Shown here piece by piece: positions 45,038-53,299 of a stretch of 64,000 bases of DNA. Within the stretch, counting starts at the first letter, position 1. The number at the start of each line of letters is the position of its first letter. A program made the translations under genes and the position numbers. This DNA comes from Schizophyllum amplum (taxonomy: Eukaryota; Basidiomycota; Agaricomycetes; Agaricales; Schizophyllaceae). Below the pieces are notes generated by a model that saw nothing but the letters and a program-made list of their open reading frames with translations, was not told where the DNA came from and did not search any database. The stretch lies in the NCBI GenBank assembly GCA_007026445.1, contig VDMD01000006.1, positions 186,001-250,000 of the forward strand. Direction: 5' to 3'.

Positions 45038-46564
45038 CTAATCGTCCTCCTCATCCTCGAGAGGCGTCAAATCCGAGAGGTCAGTATCGTATACCGCTTC
45101 TGTGCCCACCGCCAGCTTACGCAATTCGTCGAGCGTAGAGTAGAGGGCCAGTCCATCGCAGTAGCGCGTCTTCGCCTCGGCAGCTTGAGCTGCACGCTGA
45201 GAAGGGCTGAGGGCGGCGATGTAGTCCTCCTTCTTGCGGAAGCCCTGGTCCACCCAGCGGATGAGCCCGCCCGCGGTATACTGGGTGATGGAAAAGCGCT
45301 TCTCGTGCCGACCGATGGCCACATTCGAATGTGTGAGCACGCTGGATGGTATGATGATGGTGGAGCCGGGGGGGAACTGAATGACTAGGCGAAGGTCCCA
45401 AAGGATGAGGTGGCCGCCGCGCCGGTAGTCGAACCGGCCTAGGGCAGTGATAGGACACCAGCCCCATGGCACGTTGGAAAAGTCGCGGTGAGGGAGGGTG
45501 ATCGTGCGAGGGCCGTGATTGATGGTGATGGCCGCCCATGCAGAGTGGCGGAAGTTCCGTTTTAAGTGGGGATGACGAGCGCGTAGGCGGCGGCCGTATT
45601 TGCGGTAGAACCGCATGAGACGGGGACCCCAGCAGCTGGCAACACCGTGGACAAAGCCAGAGACGCGCATCATGGCGGGGTGCGTGAGGAGTCCATTGAT
45701 GAGGGCGGCGTTGGCAGGCCTTTCGGCAATGTTCATCGGCGTGCGCTGACCGCCACCGAAGGAGTGACCGTGGGCAGTGGCGGGGAAGGGACCTCGGCGA
45801 TGGCGTCGTTGATTGGCGGCAAGGGTGAGTCGGGAGGAGGTGGCGTCGATCGTATCGGCCAGATCTTGCATGGCCCCTGGCCAGTCAGGCGCCTTATCAG
45901 GAGAACCAGCGAGAACAGCGAATACACGCTCTTGCTGATCCACAATAGGTACAGTCTTGCTACACAAGGGGTTAGATATGCGAGGCTTGTATATGCGCAG
46001 TAACACGCACCGACCGTCCCATTCATACAGCTCGAACTTGAATAACGAATCGGGGCCGACCATGTCTTGAAGACGGTATACGCGGTGATGCTTCTTGCCC
46101 TTCGTCGTGTCTCGCATGGCGGTGTAGCCCGTCCGGGTAACGCGAAGCTTCTGCATGGCGATTTGGCGAACGATAGGCTCCGCGGCCGCGATATGCTTGC
46201 GCCGCGTTCCTAAGCGGACTTCAGAATCCGCCTCATTTGCATCCGCGTCTTCGCGGGCGCGCTTCCTGTTGCGCTGACGCAAGGCCTTGGCGCGTTTGTG
46301 ACCGTGGCGCGTACGATTGGCATGTGCGGGTGGAAGTGGGGGTGTCGGCATCGCAGGCGCGACCTCCTCAGCCTCCGTAAGCCAGGCGGGGTCGTCGTCG
46401 GGCTCGACTATGTTGTAGTCGTTGTCCTCGTCTGACAGCTCATCCCGCTCCTCCTCGACGCTGAGCCGAACAAGTGCGGCAAGGTCAAATTGAGGGTCCG
46501 CCACTGCGATGGTGCTGCCATCCCACGCGCTGAAGGACATGCCAGAGCGGGTAACGCGCCGCAT
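45038..46564 (-). CDS. TET/JBP family 2-oxoglutarate/Fe(II) dioxygenase
   Basis: Fungal TET/JBP enzymes oxidise 5-methylcytosine in DNA (5hmC, 5fC, 5caC). The frame is ~508 codons, but a 51-nt GT-AG intron (45960-46010) is probable and removes 17 residues, giving ~491 aa. The N-terminus is acidic, then basic (KRAKALRQRNRKRARED). The double-stranded beta-helix core has ITINHGPRTITLPHRDFSNVPWG with the Fe-binding HxD (H342, D344 spliced), GWCPITALGRFDYRRGGHLI, FPPGSTIIIPSSVLTHSNV with the distal His (~395) and the 2OG-binding Arg in KRFSITQYTAGGL, then IRWVDQGF. All expected metal and cosubstrate residues are present. It lies inside the KDZ transposon on the transposase strand. The exact methylated base oxidised is inferred from family. 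Confidence 0.92.
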   Translation of the reverse strand: MRRVTRSGMSFSAWDGSTIAVADPQFDLAALVRLSVEEERDELSDEDNDYNIVEPDDDPAWLTEAEEVAPAMPTPPLPPAHANRTRHGHKRAKALRQRNRKRAREDADANEADSEVRLGTRRKHIAAAEPIVRQIAMQKLRVTRTGYTAMRDTTKGKKHHRVYRLQDMVGPDSLFKFELYEWDGRCVLLRIYKPRISNPLCSKTVPIVDQQERVFAVLAGSPDKAPDWPGAMQDLADTIDATSSRLTLAANQRRHRRGPFPATAHGHSFGGGQRTPMNIAERPANAALINGLLTHPAMMRVSGFVHGVASCWGPRLMRFYRKYGRRLRARHPHLKRNFRHSAWAAITINHGPRTITLPHRDFSNVPWGWCPITALGRFDYRRGGHLILWDLRLVIQFPPGSTIIIPSSVLTHSNVAIGRHEKRFSITQYTAGGLIRWVDQGFRKKEDYIAALSPSQRAAQAAEAKTRYCDGLALYSTLDELRKLAVGTEAVYDTDLSDLTPLEDEEDD

Positions 46565-46940
46565 CGCCTGTGCAAAGCGATCAGTTTTCGAGCGCGGAAG
46601 CAGAATAAAAATGGATGATTTTCAAAAGAGCCATCCTCGCCGTCGCGCGTCAGCCTCCGGTTTCCCAGGCCTGAGAATCGCGTGCCGCATCAACGCGACG
46701 GGTGAGGAGGCAGAGAAGGTGAAAGGTGAGAAAAAATGCAATCGTACCGTGCGCGTGAGGGCTTGAGTCAAGACGCGTTCTCGTCAACGCGTCGCACGTG
46801 AAGTCAACATAACATCCCGAAAAGTCACATGTAGGTCACATGATAGATGTTCGAAATCGCCGCCCAAGCAGTTTGAAATTGCAAGCGCGGCGCTAAGGTA
46901 CATAAGTAGTGTCGGTACCTTCCAATCATAGGCCACTACC
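46565..46940. promoter_or_regulatory. Divergent promoter between TET/JBP gene and small KDZ gene
   Basis: 376 bp separating divergent start codons at 46564 and 46941. It is presumed to contain both promoters; no clear TATA box was identified. Confidence 0.45.
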
Positions 46941-47573
46941 ATGCCCAGCCACGCTTTCATCTCCCAGGATGAGCAGGGAAAGAAGGTCCACTGGTTGTAT
47001 TCCAGCCCACCACCCAGACAGCGTGCCCGGCGCTCTCCCGGGGAGAGAGAGCAGCTTCTAGTAAGCAAACGCGGCTCAATTACTTATTAGAAATTTGACC
47101 TTACATGTTCAGAAGCGACTATTTCCTATGCCGCAGATGACGCCCAAGGATGATTTTCGGTACTGTGAAGACCCAAAGGAAAGGGCGCGCCTTCGAGCGC
47201 TCGAGCAACTCGCCTTCGAGTTGAAAGCGTTTGTTTATCTTGCGTGCGACCCTCGGGAGGTCAGATCCGATGGCGACGGGTACGATCCGGTCATCGACTA
47301 CGAATTTCTCCGAAGTGGGTGGCCACTATGTAGATACCGGTGTTTCACTTGACCATAAATCCAGATCGACTGAGCTGCCATTGGGCACACGACCTCTCGT
47401 ACGATAGCGACGAGGAGGCAGAAGCATGGCGCCGGGAGGTCCCGTTCGACTTTGCGGTGCAAGACGCGCTGCACGCCGAGATTGCTCGAAGTGATGTGCA
47501 CATGCAGGAATTCATTGCGCGTGGAGGGGATCCCAAGGTGAAGCCTTACGCAGGTTGGGTGGATATAGATTAG
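46941..47573 (+). CDS. Small three-exon acidic protein carried by KDZ element, unknown
   Basis: Exons 46941-47060, 47113-47314 and 47365-47573 join in a single frame of 176 aa with canonical GT-AG borders. The protein starts MPSHAFISQDEQGKKVHWLY, has PMPQMTPKDDFRYCEDPKE and ALEQLAFELKAFVYLACDP, then SCHWAHDLSYDSDEEAEAWR and ends PYAGWVDID. It is Asp/Glu-rich with no membrane segment or known motif. It is the only gene of the KDZ cargo on the opposite strand, divergent from the TET/JBP gene. The consistent splicing makes it a believable gene; I do not recognise the family. Confidence 0.68.
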
Positions 47574-47594
47574 TACTGTTCTTAGCCAATTTGA

Positions 47595-47837
47595 TCACTC
47601 AAGGGGCATGTTATCGCAATCACATTTCATTGGTAGAGAGGGCCTGGGGGTAATGGGTCGCGGAGGATACACATAGTTGAAGCTAAGGGCATAGGATACG
47701 TCCCTCGTGGACTCGCGGATCGACTCGCGCAGTGACGTGGGGATGATGTACTTTAGAGAGGAGACGTGTAAGCTTGGGATGAGGGCCGCGGCGTGAGCCG
47801 TCAAGGACGCTGAGCGCGAAGGTGAGGGGCTGGACAT
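47595..47837 (-). CDS. Possible small protein, low support
   Basis: An 80-aa frame (MSSPSPSRSASLTAHAAAL ... KCDCDNMPLE) convergent with the small KDZ gene. Composition is plausible for a coding sequence, but there is no motif and no second exon to support it. It could equally be part of a longer spliced gene reading from ~48100. Confidence 0.25.
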   Translation of the reverse strand: MSSPSPSRSASLTAHAAALIPSLHVSSLKYIIPTSLRESIRESTRDVSYALSFNYVYPPRPITPRPSLPMKCDCDNMPLE

Positions 47838-48152
47838 AGCGTGAGTTACGACCGTGAACGAAAAAAAGGAGGACGCACCGTTCTCCTACGCTGCCCGCCG
47901 CCGAGGTCGTCCCCGCGCGTAACGACTAAGCGCCTCCGCATGGCCGATGCGCGCCCCCGCGTGAGAGGGGCATTGCGAAGTGCGTTTGAGCGAAGTATCT
48001 ACGAGGGCAACTCGCGGCACCTAGCCAAAAGTCAGCGTCATGAAGTGCGAGTACAACAAGCCAGCGCACCGAAGACTGGTGTAGACCGTAGAAGCTCCCC
48101 TCATGACAACGACGTAGATTGGAGGGAGATGCAGAGATAGGAAGGGATCGCA
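47838..48152. other. KDZ interval left of foldback element
   Basis: About 315 bp without a supportable gene, ending at the target duplication of the nested foldback element. Confidence 0.4.
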
Positions 48153-48159
48153 CTCAGAG

Positions 48160-48365
48160 CACCTTATGCTGTAGGGCTGGTTTAAACCAACCCCGACAAG
48201 TATCGTAAGTGTGGTTTAAACCATAGCGACAACTTGTCGGGGCCGGCAAAACCCGACCGGACGGCCCTCTAGGGCAGCCGGAGGAGCCGGAGACATCCCT
48301 TGTAGGGCTCCGGCAGGGGCCGAGGGTGACGCGTGGGCGCCCCGGGCCTGTTTGGGCCGCGTGCG
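48160..48365 (+). repeat. Left inverted arm of foldback element
   Basis: Contains two GGTTTAAACC palindromes ~40 bp apart and, inside them, CCCCGACAAG facing CTTGTCGGGG, so the arm can itself fold. It pairs with 51122-51327. Confidence 0.85.
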
Positions 48366-49292
48366 CGCCTGATGCGCCCTCTGGCACATCACGCGGCGTG
48401 ATGGGGAGACGCGTCGGGGCGCGCCGCGTGCACACCGTCGCCCTCGTGCTCTGTTTTGCGTGCAAAAAGCGCAAAAAAGTCATATTTTATGTAATGTGAA
48501 TACACACACATATGTAGGGTATGGTGGGGAGACTGCATGCATCCAGAAAATGTATATAAAACATATGTAGCGCGCGTTCCGCGTGCACATCATAGCGAGC
48601 GTGCGCACGTCGTACGGGGCGAGACGTATGGGGTGAGATTAGGGGGGGGGGAGATGGCGACGGAGGGCGGTGCGCGTCGCGTCGGGGCCGTCCTATATGG
48701 CCTCCGATGTCGAAGGGGGCGGCCCGTGTGCCTCCGGTCGAGAGTGGGGCTGCGAAGTCCCAGTGCGGTGAGACCTCTAGCAGCTCCGCTCTTGACGTGG
48801 AGGACGAGGACGGGGGTCGATGGTGGGGGCAGAGGGTGACGGGCGGAGGCCGCGCCACACGCTGACCACACCGCTGCGCCAAGCACACCGATCGCTGTCG
48901 ATTCACGCTCCACGCCGCGCGGTTGGACAGCACGCGCATAGCGCGATGAAGGCAGCACACTGCCAGAAGGCAGTGAGCCGCTCGCATCGACCGCCGGTCC
49001 CGCGCGCGGCGCCTCCGCGCGAGGGCGCGCGTCCCTATTGGGTGCCGTCCACGTCGTGCCGCGCCCCCGCTCACCGTCCCCGCACTCTCTGAGCCTATAC
49101 CTCGCCGGGCGCGGGTGGTAACGGCGAGAGAGGTGGGTAGGGAGGTAAGGACGTGCCGGAGCGTGTGGCGAGGCGAGGGTGGGGCGTGGGGCAGGTCGAG
49201 GGGGCGGGAGCGCCGTATGAGGGGGTGGGTGTCCGGGGCTAGTCCGTGGGGCGGTTTTACGTGCCCGGAGGCGACATGCGCCTTAGGCAAAG

Positions 49293-49318
49293 GCGCCGCT
49301 TGCAAACGCAAGCGGCGC
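49293..49318 (+). other. Perfect 11-bp-stem GC hairpin
   Basis: GCGCCGCTTGC-AAAC-GCAAGCGGCGC followed by a T-rich stretch (AAATTTTTCG), inside the foldback element. It has the shape of a strong RNA hairpin; function unknown. Confidence 0.6.
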
Positions 49319-49593
49319 GTAAATTTTTCGTTAGCACTGCAGCCGTGTGCTGTGGTTTTGCGACGTACCTGAGGGGCTCCGTAAAGCCCCGCCCTTCCCT
49401 CTGCGTTCGTATTTGCGCGCGGCGGCGTTTTCTTCAGCGACGACGGACGGCGGCGGTGGTGGATGATGGCAGAGGAGGTCGTGAGGACGCGATCGCGGGA
49501 CGCACGGCAACACGGACCGAATTGCCGGACCTCGCCGCCGACGCGCGCCTCGACGACGGCTCCATTTCGGAGCCTTGTCCGAGCGGTTTTGAG

Positions 49594-49980
49594 ACCCGAA
49601 GCGTTTAAAGTACATCTCATAGTCTTGATTCCAAAAAAGAACCGTGTAATTCCGTCAATATTTGACCTAATAATGAGCAGAACTTCTGCATGAGAAGCCT
49701 ACACATTTGACTGCTTTCTTAGGCTATGAGCAGGGCATTCTGGGCCACCATTTGAAGCTCCTGTTACAGTCAAAGCTGAAGCATCTTCATAAATAGCTAC
49801 TGAGTAATATACATGTACTTAGAGGGCCTCAATCAGCTCAAACAAATTGGATTTGGGTGATCAGTAGCTTGAAAGACTGAGCATTAGCCAATGGAATGCC
49901 ATAGAGGCATGTTCCTGGAGCAAGGTAGTTACAGTGATTTCATGTGTATATATTTCATGCAAAATCACGACAATCTACAA
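49594..49980. other. AT-rich island, possible small insertion inside foldback element
   Basis: 387 bp of abruptly AT-rich DNA within GC-rich flanks, bounded by the 8-bp direct repeat GTTTTGAG (49586-49593 and 49981-49988). Its ends are not inverted repeats, so insertion is only suggested. Confidence 0.35.
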
Positions 49981-51121
49981 GTTTTGAGGGCGATCGAAGG
50001 CGGCGATGAGCCGTAATCGCGTTACGACCCGCCGCGAACACGCTGGAAATGAGCGCGTTCGTGACGTGACGTAACGCGTCAACTTGCCTCTCGCCGCCAT
50101 CCGCAACGCGCCCCCCGCTCAATAGCGGGTCGACGGGCGAATATTCTTGTCGATAGGGGCGCGGGGGACTCTGGGGAGTCCCCCAAGGTGCGCGTACTTG
50201 TTTTTATAACCTGGAAATGCGCTGATCATGTTCATAGACATGGCTGCAGTGCGCCACGCGCGCCGCAGCCATTTCCGCGCCGCCGCGTTGACCTCGGACG
50301 GCGCGAACATCGCCAGCTACCACCCCACCCCAAAGGGTGTCCACGGCGTGCCGGGCCGCACTCGCCATCGCCCTTATTCACCCACCCCCACGCACACAGG
50401 CCGGGACGCGCGCCGCTTCCCGAGCCTCCCCTTCGCCTATCCTCGCGTGTGCGCCTCAGGCGTAGGCATGCGCCGGTGCGCTTTATGCGCTGGCGGCGTC
50501 GGCACGCGCGGGAAGGGCGAGGGGGCGCTGTGATCGCCCGCTAGGCGGCAACCCACGCCACCAGCGGCGATCATCATAGCGCGCTGTGACACGCTCTCAG
50601 CGCTGCACAGATGCGCTGGATAGCGCCCCCACACCCACCTCCGGTACCCATTGCCACGCGCGCGCCGTCTACGCCCCCACGTACCCGCCAACGCGGCCCG
50701 CGCCGACACAACGCCCCCCCCCCCCCGCGCCACCTAATCCAAACGCAACGAGCCCTTTCCTGGGCTTGTCTGCTACACTCCCCCACCTCCCCCCATCATC
50801 CTACAGGCACGCTACGCCCGTGCCTTCACGAGCACGCTGCCTGTGCCCCGATCGAGCGCCAGCGAAAAATTTCGCAGCGCTTTTATGCACTTTTTCATCT
50901 GTTCTCTGTATATTCTGACTATGTATATATCTGTGGTGTGTATGTAGATCATATGTACCATATTTTACATCTGCTGCATGACCAGAGGCAACAGTGGCAG
51001 CGGCGGCAGCAGCGCGCCCGCGCCCGCGCTGGCGATCGACCGCCCTTCCAAAACGGGAAGGGCTATTGTTCGCGCCACAGCGAGCGGGCACGCGACGCAA
51101 GCCGCCCGCCGTGTCCTGCCT

Positions 51122-51327
51122 AATTCGTACACGCACGCGACCCAAACGGGTCCGGGGCTGCCACGCATCACCCCCGATCCCCCGCCGGAGCCCTATAAGG
51201 GAGGTCCCCGGCTTCCGGCTGCTGTACGGTCGGGGTTTGCCGAGCCCCGACAGATTGTCGCTATGGTTTAAACCACAGTTACGATACTTGTCGGGGTTGG
51301 TTTAAACCGCTCTTACAGCATCAGCTG
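51122..51327 (-). repeat. Right inverted arm of foldback element
   Basis: Reverse complement of the left arm with scattered mismatches (roughly 80 percent by eye), including both GGTTTAAACC palindromes. Confidence 0.85.
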
Positions 51328-51334
51328 CTCAGAG

Positions 51335-51729
51335 AAGGATGGCCATGCAGCGCCGGGCTACGCAAACGCGAGCGCCATGTAGCCCCAAGCCAAGGCCCCG
51401 CGAAAGGGAGTGCGACGACGCCTCTAGCCATCATGAACGATCTGTGCATGTATCAGCAGGGAGAGAAAGAATGGATATATGACACGCACCGGACCACGCA
51501 GCGCGCATTTCGAGCACCCACGAGCACCAGCAAACGGGCAATTGCCCTTATCCAAGCTTGAGTCTTGATAGGAGGTCGAAGCGCAAAGGCGGCGTGATTG
51601 TATTTGCGGAAAAGGCCAGCGTACGGAGGTGCGAAGGGTGCGCCTGGCGTGGGGGCGTATGTAGAGGTGGGAAGGAACGCCTAGCGCAAGGCGTGGAACC
51701 GGACAGTCGACCCGATCACCGGAAGCCCA
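51335..51729. other. KDZ interval right of foldback element
   Basis: About 395 bp between the foldback element and the right subterminal repeats of the KDZ element. No gene is supported. Confidence 0.4.
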
Positions 51730-51982
51730 ATGGAGGATGCAGCGCATGAGCCGCTCACAAGCCACAAACGCTCGCAGCCCGCAAACCAGCAGGCAAGGGC
51801 GCAGGTGGCGAACCGACGAACCAGAACGCAGCCATAAGCCTGCAAACCAGCCACAAGCTGGCCCAAAAGAGTAATGACGAGGCTCACTGGTAACAGCCAC
51901 CTGTGGCTGCAATCGGGTGAAATAAATATGTATTCTGTGGCTACGGCCATGTACATTAGGCTCATATATACTACTACGGCTC
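51730..51982 (-). repeat. Right inverted end and subterminal repeats of KDZ element
   Basis: Contains repeated AGCCACA and GGCT motifs and, read inward on the minus strand, GTAGCCACAG, TTTATTTCAC, AGCCACAGGTGGCT and ACCAG in the same order as the left end. Confidence 0.65.
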
Positions 51983-52636
51983 CGACGGCCTACGGGCCGT
52001 ACTTACTTATTGTATTCTTGTGACACGCGCACGTGAGCGTGACTCTTGGTTAAGCGGCGGTAGATCTGCCGTAATATCATCTTGCTTTTACCCATCGTCT
52101 CGTCTGCTTCGTGCCTCGTGTCTCGTCTCGTCGCCCTCCGCGGTACGTCCCGTACCAGCGGCGGGCTCCTATCACTGACAGCCCGCGGCGGATGCTTCAC
52201 ATCCAGCACGCGGGCTCATATCACTGACAGCCCTTGGCGGATGCTCAGCCATCCAGCTCTAGGGCTCACTTAGGTACGCGCGCCGTCTACGGCTACCGCG
52301 AGTGCCTTCAGCGGCACCTGCGCCTTCAGCGGCGTTCAGCGCCTCCGCGGCGTATCCCGCCCTCACGACGTCCTGTGCCTCTGCGGCGTCACGATCGTTT
52401 GGGCGCTCGGCCCCTGGGAGCTCACGCCCCCAGGACCTCGCCTTCAGCGGCGATCCCCTATGCTCTCCCCGCTCTCTCCCTTTCACCTCATTCACATTCC
52501 TTACGCGCTCAGGCAGCGCTCTATTCCTATTCTACTCCTTCCACGTCGCCTCCCGTACTACCCCCTCGGCGACGCCTACAGTCCTACCCATCTCGCCGGA
52601 GCTCTCTCCGAACGCTCGATGTACGACCGCATCACA
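51983..52636 (+). repeat. 3' LTR of Gypsy element, remainder
   Basis: Starts with the second CGACGGCC duplication, then 646 bp matching 23457-24102. It ends GCATCACA, followed by AGTCT, the right target duplication. Confidence 0.93.
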
Positions 52637-52684
52637 AGTCTTCTGTGTAGATCTTCAACAATCGTCTACTCATGCGGACTGTAG

Positions 52685-52721
52685 GGCACCGGTGACCTAT
52701 GGTACTTCCCTCCCGGCGTCG
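52685..52721 (+). pseudogene. Oxalate decarboxylase, isolated 37-nt exon
   Basis: Reads GTGDLWYFPPGV, the conserved decarboxylase segment, in phase with the exon ending at 23412. It is flanked by TAG acceptor and GTACGC donor sites. It now lies between two LTR retroelements. Confidence 0.85.
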
Positions 52722-52739
52722 GTACGCCTCCTACTGTTC

Positions 52740-53112
52740 TGTTAGGACCCAGTCCGAAGAGATGCGGTCCGATGACCGTCGACGGCGCGGACACGTGGGA
52801 CGACGAGGGCTATACTCGGCGGGACGTGGGCGAACCAAAGACGGATGGCGAAAGGAGACGAGACAAGAGAGACGAGAGACGAGACGAGACAGAAAGAAAC
52901 AGACAGAGCAGAACAGAATCAATGGGCCATGCAACTAGAATACTAAATCTAAGGGTACAACAGAGGCTGAGCTGTACCTATATACCCTAGAGCCTCAAGG
53001 CAAACATGTGATCAGTATGAAGTGTAGGTCCAGTGGGTGAGTATGGGTCCAGTAGGTGACTATGGGTGGCTATAGGTGAGTGTGACAGAAGGGAAAGTGA
53101 CGGGTCATAACA
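52740..53112 (-). repeat. 3' LTR (element orientation) of non-autonomous element
   Basis: 373 bp, apparently identical to 55799-56171. It carries a GACGAGAGACGAGACGAGAC-type purine repeat. Confidence 0.92.
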
Positions 53113-53127
53113 GTACCCCCCCTCTAG
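53113..53127 (-). other. Polypurine tract of non-autonomous element
   Basis: Minus-strand CTAGAGGGGGGGTAC abuts the LTR, which sets the element's orientation. Confidence 0.7.
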
Positions 53128-53299
53128 ACACGACTCCCTGAGTCGGTGAACGGCACAGGATGTGGAAAGGACAGTGGGGGGTAGGGAAGAGCAAGAAAAA
53201 ATGAAGGAAACACCCCCTGAAGCGACTTAGCCTTGTCGACTACCTCCTCGAGTCGGGCATCTGAGGCGCGCTCATCTCCTCCGACGCGAATCCATCTCC

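Larger units (their letters stand above)
48160..51327. mobile_element. Nested 3.17-kb foldback-type element with ~200-bp inverted arms
   Basis: The left arm starts CACCTTATGCTGTAGG at 48160 and the right arm, read inward on the minus strand from 51327, starts CAGCTGATGCTGTAAG. Both continue with GGTTTAAACCAACCCCGAC, AAGTATCGTAA and further matching blocks for ~200 bp. Direct repeats CTCAGAG flank it (48153-48159 and 51328-51334), suggesting a 7-bp (possibly imperfect 8-bp) target duplication. The interior is very GC-rich with frames open on several strands but no transposase motif, so it is probably non-autonomous. Confidence 0.82.
36309..51982 (-). mobile_element. KDZ-superfamily DNA transposon carrying a TET/JBP dioxygenase
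   Basis: A 15,674-bp insertion within the 3' LTR of the Gypsy element, flanked by perfect 8-bp duplications CGACGGCC (36301-36308 and 51983-51990). An 8-bp duplication is characteristic of Kyakuja-Dileera-Zisupton elements. Inverted ends are diverged but alignable: GGCTCTAGCCACAG near 36350 against GGCCGTAGCCACAG read inward from the right end, then TTTATTTCAC and AGCCACATGTGGCT-like blocks. Contents: KDZ transposase, a large companion gene, a TET/JBP dioxygenase, a small unknown gene and a nested foldback element. The linkage of KDZ transposases with TET/JBP genes is known in basidiomycetes. Confidence 0.9.
23421..52636 (+). mobile_element. Ty3/Gypsy chromovirus LTR retrotransposon, interrupted by a KDZ transposon
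   Basis: The boundaries are set by 682-bp LTRs (TGTGGTACGG...GCATCACA) and a 5-bp duplication AGTCT. Subtracting the nested 15,674-bp KDZ element and its 8-bp duplication leaves ~13.5 kb, large for a fungal Gypsy element. Order: 5' LTR, primer-binding site, gag-pol with chromodomain, two extra ORFs, polypurine tract, 3' LTR. I see a single base difference between the LTRs (C in GCGCCTC of the 5' copy, T in the 3' copy), so it inserted recently. The pol frame is uninterrupted, so the element was coding-competent when it landed. Confidence 0.93.

Noticed and set aside
48487..49620. 377-codon minus-strand frame in the foldback element
   Set aside because: Very GC-rich DNA with few stops in many frames. 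The Arg/Pro/His-rich translation has no domain and no intron signals.
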